From contig NZ_JAHCLR010000019.1 of NCBI RefSeq assembly GCF_018455725.1, positions 1 through 53,501 on the forward strand: a stretch of 53,501 bases of DNA, read 5' to 3'. This stretch comes from Mycolicibacter acidiphilus. Its GTDB lineage: Bacteria; Actinomycetota; Actinomycetes; Mycobacteriales; Mycobacteriaceae. Made by a program: the position numbers and the translations under genes. Of this stretch, positions 1 through 8,631 are shown piece by piece (the first letter of the stretch is position 1; every line of letters begins with the position of its first letter). The notes below the pieces were generated by a model that was given only the letters and a program-made list of their open reading frames with translations, ran no database searches and had not been told where the DNA came from.

Positions 1-999
1 GAATATCCGCAGGTAGTGGTGGGCGTGTTCGGCCAGTCGGAGGACGTCGCGTATCGGTAGCCAGGTGCCGCCGCCGGTGTGGGCTTTGCCGATTCCGGTT
101 TCGAGTTCGGCGAGGCTGGTCGAGACGATGATGGTGGCGGGCAGTCCGTTGTGCTGGCCGAGGTCACCGGAGGCCAGCATGGCGCGTCCGAGGGCGGTGA
201 GGGCGTCGTGGTTGCGTTGACCGGCGCTGCGGTGGTCGTTGTCGATCGCGGCCTGTGATGGGGTGCCGTCGACGGTGGGGGTGTCGTCGGCGGGGTTGCA
301 CATGCCGGGGCCGGCGAGTTTGGCGAAGACGGCGTCGAGGGTGGCGCGGGCTTGCGGGTCGAGGTGGCCGCTGATCTTGGTCATCCCGTCGGCGTCTTGC
401 TTGCCCAGGGTCAGGCTGCGTTTGCGGGCCCGGTCCTCATCGGAGAAGTTGCCGTCGGGGTTGAGGTGGTCATAGAGACGGGCGGCGAGTTTGGCCAACT
501 CATCGGGGCGGTGCTCGCTGGCCAGGTGAGCCAGGTGGGTTTCGGCCTCCTCTCGGGTGCCGAGGGCGACGGCGGCGGGCAGGTGGTCGAAGAAGTCGCG
601 GATGACCTGTACGTGGGACTGGCCGAGTAGGCCGTTGCGCTGGGCGGTGGCGGTGGCCGGCAGTGCCGGGGGCAGGGGTTCCCCGGTGAGCGCACGCCGC
701 GGACCGAGGTCGGCGGCGTCGGCGATGCGGCCACGGGCTTCGCTGCGGGTGATCCGAAGCCGATCAGCGAGCACCCAGGCCGGTTCGCCGCCCAGGTCGG
801 CGCGGTCAGCGATGGTGACGGCGTTGACCAGGGGATGTTCGACCGCCGGCAGCCGACGCCGCAGCGTCTCACAGCGCTCCAGCAGGGCCAGTTGCTCGGG
901 GGTGGTCAGTGCATCGAAGTCCAGTTCCAGGGCCCGGTCCAGATCAGCGGCCAGGGCCTGGAAGATCCCCAGCACCCCATCCCGATCGATCGAACGCAT
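1..999 (-). CDS. DUF222 / 13E12-repeat family protein, 3' part outside window
   Basis: An open frame starts at ATG 999-997 and runs leftward off the window without a stop (333 codons seen). The translation begins [20 protein letters not shown] and continues with the helical DUF222 pattern, including the segment [20 protein letters not shown] and, near the window edge, [19 protein letters not shown]. In this family an HNH nuclease domain normally follows at the C-terminus; it would lie outside the window, so its presence is inferred. Members are abundant in mycobacteria as the 13E12/REP family; in M. tuberculosis they serve as integration targets of phiRv1-type prophages. The cellular role is not established. 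It is divergent from lpqD, with 182 bp between the two starts. Confidence 0.85.
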   Translation of the reverse strand, partial: MRSIDRDGVLGIFQALAADLDRALELDFDALTTPEQLALLERCETLRRRLPAVEHPLVNAVTIADRADLGGEPAWVLADRLRITRSEARGRIADAADLGPRRALTGEPLPPALPATATAQRNGLLGQSHVQVIRDFFDHLPAAVALGTREEAETHLAHLASEHRPDELAKLAARLYDHLNPDGNFSDEDRARKRSLTLGKQDADGMTKISGHLDPQARATLDAVFAKLAGPGMCNPADDTPTVDGTPSQAAIDNDHRSAGQRNHDALTALGRAMLASGDLGQHNGLPATIIVSTSLAELETGIGKAHTGGGTWLPIRDVLRLAEHAHHYLRIF

Positions 1000-1181
1000 G
1001 TGCTAATAGTACGAGTCCCCACCGACACAAAACCGAGGCCAAAGCCACAGTGACGCAAGCGAAATCAGTGGCTTATGAGGCCAGCGCCGGCCGTCACCGC
1101 ACCCTGGATTCCGCTCGACACACCGGCACGATTTCGGCTGAATCGGCCGCGCCGGGGCCGTCGACACGGCAGGCTGTCGCC

Positions 1182-1889
1182 ATGACGAACCGCACCGGCC
1201 GTATCCTCCGGCGAGCAGCGGCCGCACTCGCGCTGGCGCTGGTGGTCGGCGGCTGCTCAAGCGCGCCGCACCAGCGCACCATCACCCTGACCCTGATCCG
1301 GCACGCGGAGTCGGTGGCCAACGCCGACGGCGTCATCGACACCACGGTGCCCGGCCCCGACCTCACCGAGAAGGGCCGCACGCAGGCGCAGAACATCGCG
1401 CACGAACTGCAGCACAACCGCTACGACGGCGTCTACGCCTCGTCGATGGTGCGCAGCCAGCAGACCGCCGCCCCGCTGGCCCAGGAACTCGGCCGTCAGG
1501 TGCAGGTGCTGCCCGGGCTGCGTGAGATCAACGCCGGTTGGTTCGAGAACAAGCCGTCGTCGATGAGCGACTCGACGTACCTGGTGGCCCCGGAGGGCTG
1601 GATCCGCGGCGAGCGGACCGAAACCATCCCGGGCTCGATCGACGGCAACCAGTTCAACGACGAGTTCACCGCCGCGGTCCGGCGGATCTACGACACCGGC
1701 GACAGCAACCCGGTCGCGTTCTCGCACGGCGCGGCGATCATGACCTGGGTGCTGATGAACGTGAAGAACCCGCGCGACGAGCTGATGACCGATCACCAGC
1801 TGCCCAACGTCGGCCGCGTGGTCATCACCGGCAGCCCCGTCACCGGCTGGAAGCTGGTCGACTGGGACGGGATCCGCGCATTCAACTGA
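1182..1889 (+). CDS. lpqD: LpqD-like lipoprotein with histidine phosphatase (phosphoglycerate mutase-like) domain
   Basis: This 235-aa protein starts with MTNRTGRILRR, followed by a hydrophobic stretch and a lipobox (VVGGC), so it should be a membrane-anchored lipoprotein on the outer face of the plasma membrane. The histidine phosphatase signature TLIRHAES follows soon after the lipobox, a SSMVRSQQTA helix comes next, and the second catalytic histidine lies in AFSHGAAI. The substrate is unknown. The open frame extends 5' of this point, but only the ATG at 1182 puts a signal peptide at the N-terminus. It precedes acrA1 on the same strand by 50 bp, the order seen at Rv3390-Rv3391 in M. tuberculosis, so the ortholog call also rests on synteny. 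Confidence 0.85.
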   Translation: MTNRTGRILRRAAAALALALVVGGCSSAPHQRTITLTLIRHAESVANADGVIDTTVPGPDLTEKGRTQAQNIAHELQHNRYDGVYASSMVRSQQTAAPLAQELGRQVQVLPGLREINAGWFENKPSSMSDSTYLVAPEGWIRGERTETIPGSIDGNQFNDEFTAAVRRIYDTGDSNPVAFSHGAAIMTWVLMNVKNPRDELMTDHQLPNVGRVVITGSPVTGWKLVDWDGIRAFN

Positions 1890-1939
1890 GTTGATGCGCA
1901 CCTGTTGACGCGACCGCCGACAGCGGTCACGATGACCCC

Positions 1940-3958
1940 ATGCGATATGTCGTTACCGGCGGTACCGGGTTTATCGGACGACGTGCGGTGTCCCGGCTGT
2001 TGGAAACCCGGCCCGACGCCGACGTCCGCGTGCTGGTGCGCCGGGAGTCGTTGAGCCGGTTCGAGCAGCTGGCCACCGAGTGGGGTGAGCGGGTGAAGCC
2101 GCTGGTCGGTGACCTGACCGTGGCGGATCTCGGGCTGACCGACACGGTGCTCGACGAACTCGGCGCCGTCGACCACGTCCTGCACTGCGCCGCGATCTAC
2201 GACATCACCGCCGGGGAGGCCGAGCAGCGGGCGGCGAACGTGGAGGGCACCCGCGCAGTGATCGGGCTGGCTCGCCGCTGCGGCGCCACCCTGCACCACG
2301 TGTCGTCGATCGCGGTGGCCGGCGACTTCCGCGGTGAGTACACCGAGGCCGACTTCGACGTCGATCAGCGGCTGCCGACGCCGTATCACCAGACCAAGTT
2401 CGAGGCGGAGCAACTGGTGCGGTCGACGGCCGGGCTGCGCTTCCGGGTGTATCGGCCGGCGGTGGTGGTGGGCAACTCGCGCACCGGCGAGATGGACAAG
2501 GTCGACGGGCCGTACTACTTCTTCCCGCTGCTGGCCAAGCTGGCGCTGCTACCCGGGTTCACCCCGATGGCACTGCCCGACACCGGGCGCACGAACGTCG
2601 TCCCGGTCGACTACGTCGTCGACGCGCTCATCGAGTTGATGCACGCCGACGGACGCGACGGTGCGACGTTCCACCTGACCGCGCCGAAAACCATTGGACT
2701 GCCCGACATTTACCGCGGGGTGGCGCGGGCAGCCGGGTTGCCGCCGCTGCGGGCGAAATTACCGGGCGCGGTGGCCGCCCCGGTGCTGGGCGCTCGCGGC
2801 CCGGTCCGGGTGTGGCGCAACATGATCGCCACCCAGCTCGGCCTGCCGGCCGAGATCCTCGACCTGGTCGACCTGAAGCCGACGTTCATCGCCGACGCCA
2901 CGCGGGACGCGTTGCAGGGCACCGGGATCGAGGTGCCGGAGTTCACGGCGTACGCACCGGCACTGTGGCGGTACTGGGCGGAGCACCTGGACCCCGACCG
3001 GGCCCGTCGCGACGACCCGGGCGGACCACTGGTCGGCCGGCACGTGGTCATCACCGGAGCCTCCAGCGGCATCGGGCGCGCGTCGGCGATCGCGGTCGCC
3101 GAACGCGGCGGCGTGGTGTTCGCGCTGGCCCGCAACGGTGCGGCACTGGACGACCTGGTCGCCGAGATCCGCGCGGCCGGCGGGCAGGCGCACGCATTCA
3201 CCTGCGACGTAACCGATTCGGCGTCAGTGGAGCACACCGTCAAGGACATCCTGGGCCGGTTCGACCATGTGGACTACCTGGTGAACAACGCCGGCCGGTC
3301 GATCCGCCGCTCGGTGGTCAACTCCACCGACCGACTGCACGACTACGAGCGGACGATGGCGGTGAACTACTTCGGTGCGGTGCGGATGGTGCTGGCGCTG
3401 CTGCCGCACTGGCGGGAGCGCCGGTTCGGGCACGTCGTCAACATCTCCAGCGAGGGCGTGCTGGGACACAGCCCCAAGTACAGCGCGTACGTGCCGACCA
3501 AGGCGGCGCTGGACGCGTTCGCCGACGTGGTGTCCACCGAAACCCTGTCGGACCACATCACGTTCACCACCATCCACATGCCGCTGGTGGCCACGCCGAT
3601 GATCGCGCCGTCCCGAAAGATGTTCCCGGTCGGCGCGATCAGCGCGGAGCACGCCGCGGCGATGGTGGTGCGCGGCCTGGTGGAGAAACCGGACCGCATC
3701 GACACCCCGCTGGGCACGCTGGCCGAGGCCGGCAACTACCTCACCCCCGGCCTGGCCCGCCGGCTGCTGCATCAGCTGTACCTGGGTTACCCGGATTCCG
3801 CGGCGGCACGCGGCGTCGCCCCAGCCGAGGACGCCGCTCCCCCGCGGCGGCCGCAGCGCCGGCCGAAGCACCCGGTGATCCGGCCGTTGCGGACGTCGCT
3901 GCGGGTGCCCCGGCCGGTCCGGCGTGCGGTGCGACTGGTACCCGGCGTCTACTGGTGA
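1940..3958 (+). CDS. acrA1: AcrA1-type two-domain fatty acyl-CoA reductase
   Basis: The 672-aa protein joins two short-chain dehydrogenase domains. The N-terminal extended-SDR (thioester-reductase, NAD_binding_4-like) domain has the nucleotide-binding motif GGTGFIG at residues 7-13 and a YHQTK catalytic pair near residue 152. The C-terminal classical SDR domain begins around residue 370 with TGASSGIG, then LVNNAG, NISSEG and the catalytic YVPTK near residue 516. This layout is that of mycobacterial fatty acyl-CoA reductases, which reduce acyl-CoA to aldehyde and then alcohol with NADPH; the reaction is inferred from the family. The C-terminal 40 residues are rich in Arg and Pro. Its 3' end overlaps the convergent aldolase gene by 10 bp. 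Confidence 0.88.
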   Translation: MRYVVTGGTGFIGRRAVSRLLETRPDADVRVLVRRESLSRFEQLATEWGERVKPLVGDLTVADLGLTDTVLDELGAVDHVLHCAAIYDITAGEAEQRAANVEGTRAVIGLARRCGATLHHVSSIAVAGDFRGEYTEADFDVDQRLPTPYHQTKFEAEQLVRSTAGLRFRVYRPAVVVGNSRTGEMDKVDGPYYFFPLLAKLALLPGFTPMALPDTGRTNVVPVDYVVDALIELMHADGRDGATFHLTAPKTIGLPDIYRGVARAAGLPPLRAKLPGAVAAPVLGARGPVRVWRNMIATQLGLPAEILDLVDLKPTFIADATRDALQGTGIEVPEFTAYAPALWRYWAEHLDPDRARRDDPGGPLVGRHVVITGASSGIGRASAIAVAERGGVVFALARNGAALDDLVAEIRAAGGQAHAFTCDVTDSASVEHTVKDILGRFDHVDYLVNNAGRSIRRSVVNSTDRLHDYERTMAVNYFGAVRMVLALLPHWRERRFGHVVNISSEGVLGHSPKYSAYVPTKAALDAFADVVSTETLSDHITFTTIHMPLVATPMIAPSRKMFPVGAISAEHAAAMVVRGLVEKPDRIDTPLGTLAEAGNYLTPGLARRLLHQLYLGYPDSAAARGVAPAEDAAPPRRPQRRPKHPVIRPLRTSLRVPRPVRRAVRLVPGVYW

Positions 3959-4836
3959 GCTGAGAGCGCGGCGCGCACCCGGACCCGGCCTGCTTCGTCG
4001 ATCGGGCGCAGCGGGCGCGGCAGGAAGTCCGAATCGGCCAGGCCGAGTTCGCCGGCGATCGCCGCGGCCACCCGGGCGCTGCCGTAGTCGGCGTACAGCC
4101 GCCAGATCGACTGCAGCGACGCCGAGATCTCCCGCGCTGCAACGGCGTCCCCACTCGAAGCCGCCCGCAGCAGTGCCAGCGCCGGTGCCGGCAGCAGCCC
4201 GGCGATCACCGAGTACCAGGCGTCGCACCCGGCGAGCAGCCCGTCGACGGCGAACGGATCACCGGAGACGCCGATCGTGACGTGCGCCGGCAGCACCTTG
4301 CGCAGCGTCGCCGCCCGCTGCCCCGCCGGCAGGTCACCGACCGGGGCGCCGGGGATCTTCACCGACGCCACGTTCGGCAGCGCGGCGATCTCGGCCAGCA
4401 GCTCGTCATCGAAGGTGAATCCGGTGGTCACCGGGTTGTCGTAAACACACAGCGGCACGGTCAGTTCCGCGGTCACGTCGGTGTACAGGCCGAGCACCTC
4501 CGCGCGGGTCAGCGGCTGGTAGGACACCGGCGCGAGCAGCACCCCAGCCACCCCTGCCGCCTGCACCGCCTCAGTGAGGGTCAGCACGTCGTCGGTGGAC
4601 AGCGCCCCGACACTGGTGAGCACCGGGACGCTCCCGGCCGCATCGACGGCCGCCGCTGTCAGCCGGACCCGTTCGGCGACCGGCAGATAGGCGTAGTGCC
4701 CGGTGGAGCCCAGCGCGCAGATCGAGTCCACCCCGGCGTCGGCCAGGCGCCCGATGATGCCCCGGAAGGCGTCCTCGTCGGCGCCGCCCGGGGTCAGCGG
4801 GGTGGGTGGGAATGCGCACAGGCCGGTGAAGTCCAT
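3949..4836 (-). CDS. Dihydrodipicolinate synthase/N-acetylneuraminate lyase family protein
   Basis: The 295-aa protein is a class I aldolase-like TIM barrel. It has the Schiff-base lysine in ASVKIPGAP and the catalytic tyrosine in LCVYDNPVTT. The usual GTTGE-type phosphate/carboxylate loop is altered to GSTGHY, so the substrate probably differs from pyruvate plus aspartate semialdehyde and this is unlikely to be the biosynthetic DapA. It is the last gene of the minus-strand E1/E2 operon, 20 bp after the E2 stop, which suggests it acts on a 2-oxo acid that feeds the complex or on one of its products. That link is inference. It is absent from this position in the M. tuberculosis order as I recall it. 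Confidence 0.8.
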   Translation of the reverse strand: MDFTGLCAFPPTPLTPGGADEDAFRGIIGRLADAGVDSICALGSTGHYAYLPVAERVRLTAAAVDAAGSVPVLTSVGALSTDDVLTLTEAVQAAGVAGVLLAPVSYQPLTRAEVLGLYTDVTAELTVPLCVYDNPVTTGFTFDDELLAEIAALPNVASVKIPGAPVGDLPAGQRAATLRKVLPAHVTIGVSGDPFAVDGLLAGCDAWYSVIAGLLPAPALALLRAASSGDAVAAREISASLQSIWRLYADYGSARVAAAIAGELGLADSDFLPRPLRPIDEAGRVRVRAALSAHQ

Positions 4837-4856
4837 CCGGCCATCCTTGCCGATGC

Positions 4857-6065
4857 TCAGATCAGCATCCGCAGCGGATGTTCGAGCAGCCGCACCAGAT
4901 CCTGCAGGAACGCCGCCCCGGCGGCACCGTCGAGTACCCGGTGGTCGACGGTGAGCGTCAACCGCATCCTGCTGGCCGCGGCGAACTGTCCGTCGCGCAC
5001 CACCGCTTCCTCGGTGACGGTGCCGACCGCCAGGATCGCGGCCTCCGGCGGGTTGATGACGGCAGTGAACGACTCGATGTCATACATGCCGAGGTTGCTG
5101 ATCGTGAACGTGCCGCCGGACAACTCGGCCGGACTGAGCCGGCCGTTGCGGGCCCGTCCGATCAGTTCGTGTGCCGCCGTGGCGATCTCGGTGAGACTCT
5201 TGTGGTTCGCGTCGGCGATCACCGGCACCAGCAGGCCGGCGTCGGCGGCGACCGCGCACCCGATGTTGACCCGGCGGTGGCGGATCAGGTGATCGCCACC
5301 CCAGGACGAGTTGACCTCCGGGTGACCGACCAGGGTGACCGCGCACGCCCGGATCAGCAGATCGGTGACGCTGATCTTCGACGCCCCGGCGGGCCGGTCG
5401 GCGTTCAACTCCGCACGCAGCGTCTCCAACGCACCGACGTCCGCGACGGCCGTGAGGTAGAAGTGCGGTGCCGCAGCGCTTTCGGTGAGCCGCTGCGCGG
5501 TGATCCGGCGGATCGAGGTCAGCGGCACCCGCTCGTCACCGTCGAGCCCGGGCGTCGGGGCGCTGCGGGTCGGCACCAGCACACCCGAAGCAGCACTGGG
5601 CTTCTCGTTGATCAGCGCGTCGATGTCCGCCCGGACAATTCGCCCGTCCGGGCCGGTGCCGGTGACCGTGGAGAGGTCGATGTCGTGTTCGCGGGCGAGC
5701 CGCCGCACCAGCGGGGTGGCCCGCAGGTGCGATTCGTCGACGGGTTGCGCCTGCGTCGGGATGTGCACGGCGGCAGCTGGTTTCGGGGGCTGCTCAACCT
5801 GTGCCGACTCAGCGGCCTGCCCTGCCTGCGACGGCTCGCCGATCACCGCGATCGGCTGCCCGATCGGCACCGTCGACCCTTCGGGGGCGATGATCCGGGT
5901 CAGCACCCCGGAGTCGTAGGCCTCCAATTCCATCGTCGCCTTGTCGGTCTCGATCTCGGCGAGGATGTCACCGCGGCGCACGGTGTCACCTTCGTGCACC
6001 AGCCAGGAGCTGATGACACCTTCGGTCATGGTGTCCGACAGCCGCGGCATCGTGACATCCGGCAT
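4857..6065 (-). CDS. 2-oxo acid dehydrogenase complex E2 (dihydrolipoamide acyltransferase)
   Basis: The 402-aa protein has one lipoyl domain (residues 1-75) with the lipoylated Lys42 in the EIETDKATME context, an Ala/Gln/Pro linker, a peripheral subunit-binding domain at about 113-150 (ATPLVRRLAREHDID), and a catalytic acyltransferase domain from about 180. The catalytic histidine is in DHRVLDG (374-380). The start ATG overlaps the E1 beta stop by one base (TGATG), so the shorter frame was chosen over a longer upstream reading. It forms the core of a complex with the two upstream E1 subunits. No E3 gene lies here, so a lipoamide dehydrogenase must come from elsewhere. The acyl group (acetyl, or from acetoin or a branched 2-oxo acid) cannot be settled by reading. 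Confidence 0.9.
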   Translation of the reverse strand: MPDVTMPRLSDTMTEGVISSWLVHEGDTVRRGDILAEIETDKATMELEAYDSGVLTRIIAPEGSTVPIGQPIAVIGEPSQAGQAAESAQVEQPPKPAAAVHIPTQAQPVDESHLRATPLVRRLAREHDIDLSTVTGTGPDGRIVRADIDALINEKPSAASGVLVPTRSAPTPGLDGDERVPLTSIRRITAQRLTESAAAPHFYLTAVADVGALETLRAELNADRPAGASKISVTDLLIRACAVTLVGHPEVNSSWGGDHLIRHRRVNIGCAVAADAGLLVPVIADANHKSLTEIATAAHELIGRARNGRLSPAELSGGTFTISNLGMYDIESFTAVINPPEAAILAVGTVTEEAVVRDGQFAAASRMRLTLTVDHRVLDGAAGAAFLQDLVRLLEHPLRMLI

Positions 6066-7072
6066 CAGCGGCCTCCTCCCGAGTAGGTGAACCGGGTGGC
6101 GTCGAGTACCTCGCGGATCACCCGGGCCAGGTCGGCGGCGTCGGGCAGTGCCGCGTTCTCCAGCGGTTTGGCGTACGGCAGCGGGATCTCGGCGGCCGCG
6201 ACCCGGCGCACCGGGGCGTCGAGGTAGTCGAAGGCTCCCTCGGCGATGGTCGCGGCGATCTCCGCGCCGATGCCGTAGGTCAGCCAATCATCTTCCAGCA
6301 CAACGGCTCGGGTGGTCTTGCGCACCGAGGCGCAGATCGTCTCCCGGTCCAGCGGCCGCAGGCTGGACAGGTCCACCACCTCGATCGAAACGCCCTGTTC
6401 GGCGAACCGGCGGGCGACGTCCAGCGCGATCAACGTGGCCCGCGAATAGGACACCACCGTCAGATCGGTGCCCTCCCGCAGGATCGACGCCCGGCCGATC
6501 TCGGCGAGCTGCTCGCCGTCGGGCACCTCGCCCTTGGTGTTGTACAGCGCCAGGTTCTCCAGGAACAGCACCGGATCGTCGTCGCGGATCGCGGTGGTCA
6601 GCATGGCTTTTGCCGCGGCGGGGGTGGCCGGGGCGACGACCTTCATGCCGGGCACGTGCGCGTAGTAGACCTCGAGGTTCTGCGAGTGGGTGGCCGCGAG
6701 CTGCTGGCCACCGCCGCCGGGGGTGCGGATCACCATCGGCACGTTGACCTGTCCGGCGAACATCGCGTGCAGCTTGGCGGCGTGGTTGACGATCTGGTCG
6801 ATCGCCAGCAGTGAGAAGTTGATCGTCATGATCTCCACCACCGGGCGCATCCCGAGCATCGCCGCCCCGGTGGCCACGCCGGTGAAACCGCCCTCGCAGA
6901 TCGGGGTGTCGATCACCCGGGTCGGACCGAATTCGGCGAGCAGCCCGGCGGTGATCTTGTAGGAGCCCTCGAAGACGCCGATCTCCTCGCCGATCAGGAT
7001 CACCGACTCGTCGCGCAGCAACTCGGCGCGCAGCGTGTCGTGCAGCGCCTGGCGGTAGGTCAGCTCGGTCAT
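6065..7072 (-). CDS. 2-oxo acid dehydrogenase E1 component, beta subunit
   Basis: The 335-aa protein is a typical transketolase-like E1 beta subunit: MTELTYRQALHDTLRAELL at the start, VILIGEEIG, the EGGFTGVATGAAMLG core and the QNLEVYYAHVPGMKVVAPA loop. It pairs with E1 alpha to build the thiamine diphosphate site that decarboxylates the 2-oxo acid and passes the acyl group to E2. The start codon overlaps the E1 alpha stop by 4 bp (ATGA) and its own stop overlaps the E2 start by 1 bp, so the three genes are translationally coupled. It resembles the pyruvate/acetoin E1 beta class more than the branched-chain class by eye; that is a soft judgement. Confidence 0.9.
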   Translation of the reverse strand: MTELTYRQALHDTLRAELLRDESVILIGEEIGVFEGSYKITAGLLAEFGPTRVIDTPICEGGFTGVATGAAMLGMRPVVEIMTINFSLLAIDQIVNHAAKLHAMFAGQVNVPMVIRTPGGGGQQLAATHSQNLEVYYAHVPGMKVVAPATPAAAKAMLTTAIRDDDPVLFLENLALYNTKGEVPDGEQLAEIGRASILREGTDLTVVSYSRATLIALDVARRFAEQGVSIEVVDLSSLRPLDRETICASVRKTTRAVVLEDDWLTYGIGAEIAATIAEGAFDYLDAPVRRVAAAEIPLPYAKPLENAALPDAADLARVIREVLDATRFTYSGGGR

Positions 7073-8100
7073 AGGATCGGCTCGCCCGGAAGCCGGTGCG
7101 GCGCATTGGCGACCGGGGTGGCGTAGGCGTAGGTGAACAGCTGGGCGATATCGGGGTCGGGGCTGGCGTCGGCGAAGTCCACCGCGGCGTCGACGGTGGC
7201 CACCGCGTCGTCTTCGATGGCGCACGCCCCGGTCTCGTCGAGCACTCCGGTGTCGATCAGATGCGCCCGGAACGCCGGCACCGGGTCGAGTTCGCGCACC
7301 CGTTCGGTCTCGGCACGGCTGCGGTACTTGGCCGGGTCCACCACCGAGTGCCCGCGCAGTCGCTGGCTGACCGCCTCGACCAGACCCGGCTGGCGCTGCG
7401 TGCGGGCGCGGTCCAGTGCGGCGGTGGCGGCGTCGCGCACCGCGAGCACGTCGTCGCCGTCGACCCGCACCCCCGGAATCCGGTAGGAGGCGCCGCGTTT
7501 GTACAGATCCGGTTCGGCAGCGGCCTTGTCTACCGGGGTGCCCATGCCCAGTCCGTTGTTGACGATCACGTATACGATCGGCAGCCGCCACAGCCCGGCC
7601 AGGTTCAGCGCCTCGTGGAACGAGCCGATGTTGGTGGTGCCGTCACCGAGCAGGCACATCACCGCCTCGGCGTCCGGGCCGGGTTCGCCGCGGTAGGTCA
7701 GGGCCAGCGCCGCCCCGGTGGCCGGCGGAATCTGGCCGCCGACAATGCCGTAACCGCCGAGCATCCGCAGTTTCACGTCGAACAGGTGCATGGAGCCGCC
7801 GCGGCCGCCGGACACCCCGGTGACCTTGCCGAACAGTTCGGCCATGATGCGGCCGGGTTCCATCCCGCGGGCCAGCGCGTACCCGTGCTCGCGGTAGGTG
7901 GTGAACAGGTAGTCGCGCTGCTGCAGGGCGGCCATCAGCCCGACGACGGTGGCCTCCTCGCCGAGGTTGAGGTGACAGTAGCCGCCGATCTTGGCCCGCT
8001 GGTACATCTGCGACGCGCGCAGTTCGAATTCCCGGATCAACGCCATCTGCCGGTAGTAGCCGCACAGGGTCTGTGCGGGCTCCGTTGCGGCAGCAGGCAT
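7069..8100 (-). CDS. 2-oxo acid dehydrogenase E1 component, alpha subunit
   Basis: The 343-aa protein carries the thiamine diphosphate motif GDG(152-154)...NN(181-182), the TTYREHGYALARG segment, GGRGGSMHLFD, and the GHSVVDPAKYRS phosphorylation-loop-like segment. These are marks of PdhA/AcoA-type E1 alpha subunits. The start at ATG 8100 lies one base after the stop of the upstream CBS gene; a longer reading from 8142 would overlap that gene and is less likely. Together with E1 beta and E2 it catalyses oxidative decarboxylation of a 2-oxo acid to an acyl-CoA. The substrate is unresolved between pyruvate and an acetoin-type compound. Confidence 0.9.
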   Translation of the reverse strand: MPAAATEPAQTLCGYYRQMALIREFELRASQMYQRAKIGGYCHLNLGEEATVVGLMAALQQRDYLFTTYREHGYALARGMEPGRIMAELFGKVTGVSGGRGGSMHLFDVKLRMLGGYGIVGGQIPPATGAALALTYRGEPGPDAEAVMCLLGDGTTNIGSFHEALNLAGLWRLPIVYVIVNNGLGMGTPVDKAAAEPDLYKRGASYRIPGVRVDGDDVLAVRDAATAALDRARTQRQPGLVEAVSQRLRGHSVVDPAKYRSRAETERVRELDPVPAFRAHLIDTGVLDETGACAIEDDAVATVDAAVDFADASPDPDIAQLFTYAYATPVANAPHRLPGEPIL

Positions 8101-8101
8101 T

Positions 8102-8578
8102 TCAGGCACCGGGCGGTTGCTCCTGCAGTTCGAACCCGTCACCGGGAGCGTGGCAGCGCGGGCATTTCTCCGGCGGCCGCCCGCCGCGCACCGGTTCGCC
8201 GCAGACCCGGCACACCCATTCGGTGGCCAGCGTCGCCAGCACGTCGTGCCGGCTGACGATCCCCACCAGGCGGCCCTGCGCCATCACCGGCACCCCGCGG
8301 ATGCGGCGGTCGATCAGCAGGTGGCGGACGTCGTCAATGGTGGAGTCGGCGCTGACGGTGATCACCGCGGTGGTCATCACGTCACGGGCGGTCTGTCCGG
8401 CCTTGGCCAGCAGGTCGTATTCGCTGACCATGCCCAGTACCGCGCCGCCGTCGTCGACCACCGGCGCGGTGCTGATCCGACGTCGGGTCAGGGTCTCGGC
8501 CGCGTGTTGGGTTGTGTCACCGGGGCTTAACGTCGCAACCGGCGAGGACATGATGTCGCCGGCTGTGATCGGGTGCAC
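8102..8578 (-). CDS. CBS-domain pair protein with C-terminal zinc ribbon
   Basis: The 158-aa protein, read from GTG 8578, begins VHPITAGDIMSSPVATLSPG and contains two CBS repeats (about 3-60 and 65-118) with DIMSSPV and DVMTTAVITV starts. The C-terminus is a small zinc-ribbon/rubredoxin-like knuckle with two CxxC pairs (CRVC and CPRC). CBS pairs bind adenine nucleotides, so this may be an energy or redox sensor for the complex encoded downstream; that role is inferred from context. It is the first gene of the minus-strand operon and is separated from E1 alpha by a single base. It is divergent from iunH with only 53 bp between the starts chosen. Confidence 0.8.
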   Translation of the reverse strand: MHPITAGDIMSSPVATLSPGDTTQHAAETLTRRRISTAPVVDDGGAVLGMVSEYDLLAKAGQTARDVMTTAVITVSADSTIDDVRHLLIDRRIRGVPVMAQGRLVGIVSRHDVLATLATEWVCRVCGEPVRGGRPPEKCPRCHAPGDGFELQEQPPGA

Positions 8579-8631
8579 ATCGGAAAGCCTACGCCGAAAA
8601 CGGCACGCGGGGCGTGGGTATCGTCGGAGCG

